Source: Thermoplasmata archaeon
GTDB taxonomy: Archaea; Thermoplasmatota; Thermoplasmata; SG8-5
Reading direction: 5' to 3'
Assembly (NCBI GenBank): GCA_030655715.1
Contig: JAUSPR010000053.1
Span: 1-5,946, forward strand
DNA: 5,946 bases
In this document: positions 1-4,565 of the stretch, in pieces
Layout of the letters: each line of letters starts with the position of its first letter
Numbering within the stretch: the stretch's first letter is position 1
Translations under genes and position numbers: made by a program
The notes under the pieces: model-generated
Seen by the model: only the letters and a program-made list of their open reading frames with translations
Databases searched by the model: none
What the model was told of the DNA's origin: nothing

Positions 1-75
1 CAAATGCTCTCCCTTTCCAAGCCAGGCTTCAATGTGGCCGCGCGGCTTTTCAGGCGTGGAAACGAGATATCCCAT
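1..75 (-). CDS. start of an unrecognised reading frame, cut by the left edge
   Basis: A minus-strand frame opens with ATG at 75 and stays open to the left edge, giving a 25-residue start MGYLVSTPEKPRGHIEAW and onward to GKGEHL. Codon choice favours G or C at third positions, as in the neighbouring ATPase, which is why I think it may be coding. It begins 24 bases downstream of a solitary CRISPR repeat, and an AT-rich box (GATATAACC, about 90-97) lies between. No clear ribosome binding site is visible. I do not recognise the protein, and 25 residues are too few to assign a family. It could also be chance or the beginning of a small gene downstream of the ATPase. Confidence 0.35.
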   Translation of the reverse strand, partial: MGYLVSTPEKPRGHIEAWLGKGEHL

Positions 76-99
76 GCGCTTATTAATGGTTATATCTGG

Positions 100-131
100 G
101 TTTCAATGCCTCGTAGGCAGACGGGAGCGAC
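100..131 (-). repeat. solitary CRISPR repeat identical to the array consensus
   Basis: All 32 bases match the consensus of the main array, including position 20 (A) and position 28 (G), which have mutated in the leader-distal repeats of that array. No second repeat occurs at the expected 34-36 bp spacing on either side: the left 99 bp hold none, and on the right the ATPase stop codon is only 8 bp away. It lies about 1.74 kb from the array. It is either the relic of another array or of a once longer locus. A spacer or repeat beyond the left edge at unusual spacing cannot be excluded. Confidence 0.9.
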
Positions 132-139
132 GTAGTCCT

Positions 140-1360
140 TCATTGCCGCTCCTCACCGCCGAGAAAGCGCCAGAGCGGTATCCTACTGACATTCCCCACA
201 TCAGGACCCGCTCTCCTGGTGACAACGTATTTCTCCTTCACCCGTCTCCCTTTGTACCGGGAAAGGCATGGTATCTGCTCCTTCTCCACCCGGTCCCAGT
301 ATTTCACTTCAACTGCCTTCCCGCCGACCAGAAAATCTATTTCTCCTTCTTTTTCCAGCAGGTATCTGACGTCCCCCTCCTCCCTGAGGCGGAGGTACAC
401 AGCGTTCTCGGCAAGGGAGCCGATGCCGCTCTCTCCGGCTATGACCGCGCGGATGCCGGTGTCCGGCGCATAACATTTCCTGGGCGAGGCCTTGCGGACA
501 TTAGGGGACCCTTCCCTCTCGATGATCTCGATAAGATATGCTTCCTCGAAATATCCCACATACCTTCTGGCCGTGTCAACGCTCACATCGACCAACCTGC
601 CCATCTTGCTGAAGCTGAGCCGGTTTCCGACCCGCGCCATCAGGAGAAAGTAGAGCTCCTTGAGCAATTTGGGGTCCTGGACATCGTACCGGCTGCATAT
701 GTCCTTGTAAATGACGTCCTCGATGACATCGGTCAGCGTCTGGGGGTCGCCGGTCATGACGTATTCGGGCATCCCCCCGGTCAGCAGGTACTCGTCCGTC
801 AATGCCTCCATGAGTTGGGGTTCGTGTTCCAGATACTCCTGCGACCTGAAGGAAAGGAACTCGCGAAAGCCCAGAGGCCGGACCGGAATCCGGCGATACC
901 GGCCAGTGAGGTGAGGGCTCGCATGGGCCAGGGCAAGGCTCGAAGACCCGGATGCGACTACTTTCACCTTCTCATCTATGTCGATGATGGCCTTGATTTC
1001 CTGCTCGAATCCGTCCCTGTGTTGTATTTCGTCCAATAAAAGCAGAACCTCCTCGTCGGTCCTGGCAGAGGTGATTCTCCTGAATTCCCTCAGAATATCC
1101 ATGATGGACGTTCTCTCCATGCCGGGATGGTCCATTGAGGCGAAATATATCCTGTCAGGCGACAATGTATCGAGGGCTTGGGCCACATACTGTTTCATTA
1201 TGGTGCTCTTGCCCACACGGCGCAGGCCGAACAGTATTGCCAACTTCCGCAAGTCAAGGGTCTGCCGGATTTTCCGAACGTAGCCCGGCCTCGGAATGCC
1301 GGGCGAGATGAATTCCTTCGCCCACCAGGGGTTGAATTGTCTCAGGGTTTCTTCTATCAT
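140..1360 (-). CDS. AAA ATPase with C-terminal DUF4143 domain
   Basis: A 406-residue protein of the archaeal/bacterial ATPase group with a C-terminal DUF4143 domain, cytoplasmic and of unknown substrate. Counting from the ATG: Walker A (GLRRVGKST) at about 45-53; Walker B (VLLLLDEIQ) at about 105-113 with D110 and E111; a sensor-like VVASGSS at about 134-140; the family hallmarks GRYRRIPVRPLGFREFLSF (about 153-171) and LLTGGMPEYV (about 192-201); a winged-helix-like segment about 249-280; and YAPDTGIRAVI (about 297-307). Near the end comes EIDFLV then AVEVKYWD (about 340-355), an acidic/ExK pattern like a restriction-type nuclease fold. Length is normal. I chose ATG at 1360 because AGGTGA lies directly upstream; an in-frame GTG at 1366 would fall inside that site. 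Its promoter is a copy of the cas1 promoter and it ends 8 bp before a solitary repeat. DUF4143 ATPases occur in many copies outside CRISPR loci, so a link to immunity is only suggested by position. Confidence 0.9.
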   Translation of the reverse strand: MIEETLRQFNPWWAKEFISPGIPRPGYVRKIRQTLDLRKLAILFGLRRVGKSTIMKQYVAQALDTLSPDRIYFASMDHPGMERTSIMDILREFRRITSARTDEEVLLLLDEIQHRDGFEQEIKAIIDIDEKVKVVASGSSSLALAHASPHLTGRYRRIPVRPLGFREFLSFRSQEYLEHEPQLMEALTDEYLLTGGMPEYVMTGDPQTLTDVIEDVIYKDICSRYDVQDPKLLKELYFLLMARVGNRLSFSKMGRLVDVSVDTARRYVGYFEEAYLIEIIEREGSPNVRKASPRKCYAPDTGIRAVIAGESGIGSLAENAVYLRLREEGDVRYLLEKEGEIDFLVGGKAVEVKYWDRVEKEQIPCLSRYKGRRVKEKYVVTRRAGPDVGNVSRIPLWRFLGGEERQ

Positions 1361-1379
1361 GGTCACCTATATGAAAGTT

Positions 1380-1446
1380 ATTCCTTATAAAGGCTTCGTT
1401 TATCATACGACACTATTGGTACTTTTTGTCGTTTATCATGCGAAGG
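1380..1446 (-). promoter_or_regulatory. ATPase promoter with paired operator-like boxes (copy A)
   Basis: Minus-strand CCTTTATAAGGAA (1381-1393) is a TATA-like element, or a bacterial TATAAG -10. Directly upstream of it are two imperfect inverted boxes, TCGTTTATCATACGA (1396-1410) and TCGTTTATCATGCGA (1429-1443), 33 bp apart start to start. The first 22 bases of this block (1380-1401) are identical to the cas1 promoter at 3963-3984. The distance from the box to the ATG at 1360 is short: an archaeal TATA box would give an almost leaderless mRNA, a bacterial -10 would give a leader of about 16 nt that keeps the AGGTGA site. No regulator is encoded in the window. The repeated boxes suggest binding of a dimeric repressor or activator next to the core promoter. 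Confidence 0.6.
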
Positions 1447-1457
1447 TCTATTATGCA

Positions 1458-1508
1458 TCACGCCCAGCACCAGTCCTTGTTAGTGCAGCCCTTGCAAATG
1501 GGAATTTT
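1458..1508 (-). pseudogene. remnant of the 3' end of a second cas4
   Basis: Reading the minus strand gives KIPICKGCTNKDWCWA and a TGA stop at 1458-1460. This matches the end of the intact Cas4 (KIPICKGCTNKDWCWQ) in 15 of 16 residues, including the C-x2-C-x5-C half of the iron-sulfur cluster ligands. Upstream of the lysine the similarity fades: IM and a proline can be matched over the next dozen residues, after which nothing of the RecB-like nuclease body is seen. The four base differences within the 15 conserved codons are all synonymous, so this tail looks like the end of a diverged but once working cas4 and not a fresh copy that decayed. It ends next to the ATPase promoter just as intact cas4 ends next to the cas1 promoter. 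Confidence 0.85.
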
Positions 1509-1509
1509 A

Positions 1510-1620
1510 ACCGGCCAGGTCGGGGCCTGCATGATTGCCAATTCGAGGGGCGCGCTGGTCGGGGAAACGACGACGCCGATCGAGCTAGGAAAGGTTGAGG
1601 AAGGGCTGCATTTATATTAA
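1510..1620 (+). pseudogene. possible TnpB C-terminal tail (IS200/IS605-like remnant)
   Basis: On the plus strand a frame with coding-like codon use reads TGQVGACMIANSRG, then ALVGETTTPIEL and GKVEEGLHLY, ending in TAA at 1618-1620. The T-x-G-Q-x-G start followed by a variable hydrophilic end resembles the stretch after the zinc finger of many archaeal TnpB proteins, from memory and without alignment. It begins where the cas4-like similarity ends, and GC-rich hairpins typical of such element ends follow downstream. The frame is open back to ATG at 1426, but that part is antisense to the cas4 tail and operator block. It may equally be chance; I do not firmly recognise the peptide. Confidence 0.3.
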
Positions 1621-1693
1621 AATTTGAAACAATTTAATGAGTTTAGGTTTGGCTGGCTTTATCAGTTTTATCGGTATCCGAATTTTTCTGGTA

Positions 1694-1711
1694 TCCGAAC
1701 TGCGGTTCGGA
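1694..1711. other. 7-bp perfect hairpin with TGCG loop
   Basis: TCCGAAC (1694-1700) and GTTCGGA (1705-1711) are exact reverse complements around a four-base loop. The left arm overlaps the second copy of GGTATCCGAA, so the first copy (1673-1682) could compete for the same pairing. There is no run of T after either arm, so a simple intrinsic terminator is unlikely. It may be part of a structured RNA or element end. Confidence 0.5.
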
Positions 1712-1785
1712 GGTGATGGGGCCGGGTAGGCCGGAAGAGGGTGTTGGGAATGCGAAAATGTCTGGTTGGCCGGATGCCGTTGCTA

Positions 1786-1805
1786 CCCCGCCCTCACAGG
1801 CGGGG
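1786..1805. other. GC-rich hairpin resembling an IS200/IS605 end
   Basis: CCCCGCC (1786-1792) pairs with GGCGGGG (1799-1805) around the loop CTCACA. Short GC-only stems of this kind mark the right ends of IS200/IS605 and TnpB elements, and it lies about 165 bp past the possible TnpB tail in the right orientation. No T-run follows on either strand, which argues against a plain terminator, although it might still end convergent transcripts. Confidence 0.4.
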
Positions 1806-1870
1806 CATGCTGCGATAAAATGACGTGCTGGTTTGGATGGCGAAGGTAGGGGATATTCTGGTTGAAATGA

Positions 1871-2631
1871 GTTTCAATGCCTCGTAGGCGGACGGGAACG
1901 ACTTATGAATATGATTTGATGATTGAGGCACTCCAAGTTTCAATGCCTCGTAGGCGGACGGGAGCGACATGGTCGGACAATCCAGAGCCAAGAATCATAT
2001 TAGTTTCAATGCCTCGTAGGCAGACGGGAGCGACATGAGGTCAAGGTTTACATCACTAAATCAGGGTGGTTTCAATGCCTCGTAGGCAGACGGGAGCGAC
2101 TTGACGACAATAATATCGGGATAGCGACGTTGATGTTTCAATGCCTCGTAGGCAGACGGGAGCGACGAACTCTGGAAAGAGGAAACAACTTAATCCAGAT
2201 TGGTTTCAATGCCTCGTAGGCAGACGGGAGCGACTCGACTGTGTTCGCTAATTCGATGACTCCTGATTGTTTCAATGCCTCGTAGGCAGACGGGAGCGAC
2301 TCCCTGACCCTGACAACTACGCCGCCCATGTTCCGGTTTCAATGCCTCGTAGGCAGACGGGAGCGACTAAGGCCGGTCGCGAAATGGAATGTCCGTGCCA
2401 TGTTTCAATGCCTCGTAGGCAGACGGGAGCGACTGGTCATGACGTTGGTTATACGGCAAGGTCAAACGTTTCAATGCCTCGTAGGCAGACGGGAGCGACC
2501 TTATTTTTGGCCACAACAAGACACCTCACATAAGTTTCAATGCCTCGTAGGCAGACGGGAGCGACCCTCGTTCATGCTGTTCTTGACCAGCTCCAGGTAG
2601 TTTCAATGCCTCGTAGGCAGACGGGAGCGAC
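1871..2631 (-). CRISPR. CRISPR array, 12 repeats and 11 spacers, transcribed leftward
   Basis: Twelve 32-bp repeats start at 1871, 1937, 2003, 2069, 2135, 2203, 2269, 2336, 2402, 2468, 2534 and 2600. Spacers are 34 bp (nine), 36 bp (2167-2202) and 35 bp (2301-2335), all different. On the plus strand the repeat begins GTTTCAATG and ends GGGAGCGAC; on the minus strand it ends ATTGAAAC, the usual 5' handle of type I crRNAs, so transcription is leftward. Each repeat has a hairpin, TGCCT/AGGCA around a three-base loop. Ten repeats are identical; the leftmost carries changes at positions 20 and 28 and the next at position 20, as expected at the old, leader-distal end. Position 20 forms the base pair closing the stem, so in those two repeats the stem is shortened. 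No spacer obviously matches elsewhere in the window. Confidence 0.98.
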
Positions 2632-2735
2632 AAGACCTTGACTCATCATTTAAAAAGGTTTCGGATTGGTTATGTTTCAGGCCTGGCTTTTTCTTCAGGT
2701 CATATATATTACTTCCTGTTTATATGATTTTTGGC
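2632..2735 (-). promoter_or_regulatory. CRISPR leader between cas2 and the array
   Basis: This 104-bp AT-rich gap lies between the cas2 stop and the newest repeat, where Cas1-Cas2 would insert spacers and where array transcription should start. On the minus strand there are two AT boxes: TAATATATATG near 2699-2709 and CTTTTTAAATG near 2647-2657. The first leaves room for a start site inside the leader; the second is only about 22 bp from the first repeat. An imperfect stem (GACCTG against CAGGCC around about ten bases, 2680-2701) could be a cas2 3' structure or a binding site. Which box is the promoter cannot be settled by eye. Confidence 0.7.
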
Positions 2736-2987
2736 TCACAAGAATATCGATTCGCCGTCATCCTGAGTACCTATCTGGAAAGTCTCCGGCTTCCTATCGA
2801 ATAGCCAGAATGTGACCTTCGAGTTCCGCACATATTCAGTCAGTGACTTCTGTAAGTCCTTTGCCGCGACCTGATTGATCTCGCCAGCGAAGACGCTGTT
2901 CTGTATCCAGTGCAACCTGGGCATCAATACGGCACGGATAATCTCTCGTTCATGAGGGTCCGCATCGTAGACGACGACAATATACAT
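2736..2987 (-). CDS. cas2: CRISPR-associated protein Cas2
   Basis: Small 83-residue partner of Cas1 that forms the dimeric centre of the Cas1-Cas2 integrase. It shows the ferredoxin-like fold signature: first strand MYIVVVYD with the conserved aspartate D8, the WIQNSVFAGEI segment at about 27-37 typical of the family, and a second half ending in KVTFWLFDRKPETFQIG. Length is within the usual range of about 80-100. The start is well supported because YIVVVYD is the canonical beginning and GGTGA lies four bases upstream of the ATG. The gene overlaps the end of cas1 by 64 bp and is followed directly by the leader, so it should be co-translated with cas1. Confidence 0.95.
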   Translation of the reverse strand: MYIVVVYDADPHEREIIRAVLMPRLHWIQNSVFAGEINQVAAKDLQKSLTEYVRNSKVTFWLFDRKPETFQIGTQDDGESIFL

Positions 2988-3919
2988 GGCATCACCGGTA
3001 AATCTGGTTTATTTTCTTCCACAAGGCATCTGTGGAGCTTTCTGGGGACGGAATTTCCCCATAATTCAACAGTATCCTCTCGATCCTTTCCTGCCGGGCG
3101 CACTGATTTTTTCAGAACTTCTTCTATGAACTGGATGATTGTTTTTCTTCCTTTTTCATTCAAATATACCCCTTCTCCTACCTCGGTTATCAGGCTTCTT
3201 TCGGAACCGCTGGCAGCTATTTCCAATAAAATGGCTTCTGAGAGGGGTGCCTTCATTACCTCGGCCAGGTCCAGCGCCAACGGGTTTCTGGCGCGGCTTT
3301 CGCCGTGGATGTAACTGATTCTCGGATCAAGTCCCGCTCTGTGAATCCAGCCCGCCATTTTTGCGTACAATATTCCATTTGCGAAGCCAAGCACTGCATC
3401 GGCTGGTCTTCTTGGGGGCTGGCGTTCCCTTTTGACAATGCTCCAGAACGGGGGAAGAATGGTGTCGAGTAAAGCGTAATACTCTTTTCTGACTCTGGCT
3501 TCCGAGAGCATGAGCGCCTCAACTGTTTCGCCTTCTATATCGTTCGAGAGTTCCAGATCAAAGGGTTTCAACAGGCTATTCGTCGAGCGATTGGATGTTT
3601 CCAGAATGCATTTTGCGAGTTCCAACCTCCTTCCCTCGTCCAAACGGCTTTTTACCTGGCTAATCAGGATGGAACCCGTGGGCTCCACCGGCGGAGGGAA
3701 AAAGGTCCCGTGATAAACGCCATAATAATTGTACGCATGAATCGGTATGTAATGTTTCGCGGCCAGGTCGATAACCCCGCTGGTAATCGTGTACCCGGAC
3801 AGCAAATGCAGTCCTGCAATTTCTTCCACCGGCAACCTCCTTGATTTATCGCCCTCGATGTGGAGAACGTGTTCGTCCGCGTCCAATTTGCAATGCTGAA
3901 ATATGTAATAGTCCTTCAT
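2924..3919 (-). CDS. cas1: CRISPR integrase Cas1
   Basis: A 331-residue Cas1, the metal-dependent integrase that joins prespacers to the leader-proximal repeat together with Cas2. The N-terminal beta domain (YIFQHCKLDADEHVLHIEG, then VEEIAGLHLLSGYTITSG) is followed by the helical domain. The catalytic metal ligands are visible: E140 in LMLSEARVRKEYY, H205 in YIHGESRARN, and D217/E220 in LALDLAEVMK, with the family spacing of 12 and 15 from the histidine. RRPADAVLGFANGILYA (about 170-186) matches the conserved RxPxxDxVNALLSF-type segment. ATG at 3919 has GAGTGAGGG a few bases upstream. Unlike the Geobacter I-G reference, it is not fused to Cas4 but has its own promoter. The last 20 or so residues lie inside cas2 and look unlike usual Cas1 ends; a stop in another frame (TGA about eight bases before the cas2 ATG) leaves room for a frameshift. 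Confidence 0.97.
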   Translation of the reverse strand: MKDYYIFQHCKLDADEHVLHIEGDKSRRLPVEEIAGLHLLSGYTITSGVIDLAAKHYIPIHAYNYYGVYHGTFFPPPVEPTGSILISQVKSRLDEGRRLELAKCILETSNRSTNSLLKPFDLELSNDIEGETVEALMLSEARVRKEYYALLDTILPPFWSIVKRERQPPRRPADAVLGFANGILYAKMAGWIHRAGLDPRISYIHGESRARNPLALDLAEVMKAPLSEAILLEIAASGSERSLITEVGEGVYLNEKGRKTIIQFIEEVLKKSVRPAGKDREDTVELWGNSVPRKLHRCLVEENKPDLPVMPCILSSSTMRTLMNERLSVPY

Positions 3920-3962
3920 GTTTTTCCCTCACTCTTCAAACATATTTGCTTGTGCGAAAAAG

Positions 3963-4029
3963 ATTCCTTATAAAGGCTTCGTTTCCCATGCGAAGCTGTT
4001 GATGCTTTTCGTCGTTTCGCATGCGAAAC
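3963..4029 (-). promoter_or_regulatory. cas1 promoter with paired palindromic operators (copy B)
   Basis: Minus-strand CCTTTATAAGGAA (3964-3976) is the TATA-like core, about 50 bp before the cas1 ATG, which leaves a leader of about 20-40 nt containing the GTGAGGG site. Upstream are two related boxes: TCGTTTCCCATGCGAAG (3979-3995) and TCGTTTCGCATGCGAAA (4012-4028), 33 bp apart start to start, about three helical turns. The second includes the perfect 16-bp palindrome GTTTCGCATGCGAAAC (4014-4029). A further half site, TGCGAAA (3953-3959), lies between the core and the gene. This looks like the site of a dimeric regulator controlling cas1-cas2 separately from csb2-cas4. The regulator is not in the window. 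Confidence 0.7.
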
Positions 4030-4091
4030 TCTTATGATAATCATTGCCAACACCAGTCCTTGTTCGTGCAACCCTTGCAAATCGGAATTTT
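3963..4091. repeat. duplicated segment, copy B (pairs with 1380-1508)
   Basis: The intact partner of copy A: it runs from the core promoter of cas1 through both operators and the short spacer into the last 16 codons plus stop of cas4. See copy A for the identity count by block. Confidence 0.9.
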
Positions 4092-4565
4092 TTTCGGTTC
4101 TGGCATGGAGCCGTTCATTATCTCCAGCAGTCTGGCATGGTCCTTTTCCACGGCCTCATGGTCCGGTTCGACCCTCTCCACGTTCCCCTTCTTCAGGTGA
4201 AGTTCGCCCACAGCATCGATGTTGTACAGTTGTTTGGCGGCCCAGAGATAGTGCCTCAACTGGGCGCGTTTCGGTTCGTTGTGCCGTTTGCCCCGCGAGC
4301 CTTCGTGGATGACGGGCGAGGTCTGGGTGCCGGTGACCCAGTCTGCTTTTCCGTAGGGGGTGAGGTCGATGGAGCGTTTGTTGGAGAAGCGCTGGGCGTC
4401 CAACTCTTTGCCGCTTTTGATGTAGACATGGGAGGGTGCGACGACAAGCTGGCCGTGGAGGTAAAGCCAGGTTAGGACTGGGCAGGAGTGGAGGTAGAAG
4501 GCGGCTTTGCCGGTGGGTACGAGATTATACCCTGATTTATCGGGAGTATCCTCACACATTTTCAT
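4041..4565 (-). CDS. cas4: Cas4 family protein, RecB-like, with altered catalytic motif
   Basis: A 174-residue Cas4, the iron-sulfur RecB-like nuclease that trims prespacers and selects the PAM side for Cas1-Cas2. The start is ATG at 4565, in an ATGA overlap with the csb2 stop and preceded by AAGGG; a longer frame to 4667 runs antisense-free but inside csb2 and lacks family sequence. Four cysteines fit the cluster: C28 (HSCPVLTWLYLHG) and C163, C166, C172 (CKGCTNKDWCW). The fold motifs are D75 in GKADWV, E88 in VIHEGSRGK, and Q102/Y106 in QLRHYLW. Two expected residues are missing: the lysine of the E-x-K motif is S90, and the histidine of the usual GR-x-x-H-E segment is D56 (GKELDAQ). It may therefore be a weak or inactive nuclease, or a lineage with a shifted active site. 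Size is slightly below average. Confidence 0.9.
   Translation of the reverse strand: MKMCEDTPDKSGYNLVPTGKAAFYLHSCPVLTWLYLHGQLVVAPSHVYIKSGKELDAQRFSNKRSIDLTPYGKADWVTGTQTSPVIHEGSRGKRHNEPKRAQLRHYLWAAKQLYNIDAVGELHLKKGNVERVEPDHEAVEKDHARLLEIMNGSMPEPKKIPICKGCTNKDWCWQ

Larger units (their letters stand above)
1380..1508. repeat. duplicated segment, copy A (pairs with 3963-4091)
   Basis: Aligns without a gap to 3963-4091 (constant offset 2583), with about 103 of 129 bases identical by hand count: 22/22 over the core promoter, about 32/45 over the operator block, 5/11 between operators and stop codon, and 44/51 over the cas4 tail. Similarity stops at 1379/3962 on one side and at about 1509/4092 on the other. 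Confidence 0.9.
1621..1870. other. gene-free flank at the leader-distal end of the array
   Basis: No convincing gene on either strand. The first 80 bases are AT-rich. GGTATCCGAA occurs twice (1673-1682 and 1690-1699), the second copy forming part of a hairpin. A G-rich tract follows (about 1705-1775), with GGCCGG-type self-complementary words near 1720-1733 and 1768, then a GC-rich hairpin at 1786-1805. The last 65 bases up to the first repeat show no clear motif apart from TTGAAA mirrored by TTTCAA across the array boundary (1862-1877). If the TnpB tail is real, the guide RNA and right end of that element would lie here. Confidence 0.5.

Noticed and set aside
34..66. Possible degenerate repeat one spacer length left of the solitary repeat (CTTCAATG at 27-34, GGAAACGAG at 58-66).
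   Set aside because: Only short scattered matches, with wrong internal spacing. Too weak to call a repeat.
32..1039. Long plus-strand open frame (335 codons) running through the solitary repeat and antisense to the ATPase.
   Set aside because: It mirrors the ATPase, whose minus-strand product has clear Walker motifs and DUF4143 hallmarks. The plus-strand product has no recognisable domain.
1786..1805. Intrinsic terminator for the array transcript or the plus-strand frame.
   Set aside because: The stem is strong but no T-run follows on either strand, so it is listed as a hairpin only.
1801..1832. Possible thirteenth, decayed repeat at the leader-distal end (ATGC and GACG words in register).
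   Set aside because: About a quarter of positions match without gaps, which is no better than chance, and it overlaps the GC-rich hairpin.
1862..1877. Inverted repeat TTGAAA/TTTCAA across the left array boundary.
   Set aside because: One arm is simply the end of the first CRISPR repeat, and six bases can match by chance.
1794..2600. Open frames across the array giving repeated peptides such as FQCLVGRRER and SLPSAYEALK.
   Set aside because: These are translations of the CRISPR repeats in different frames, not repeat proteins.
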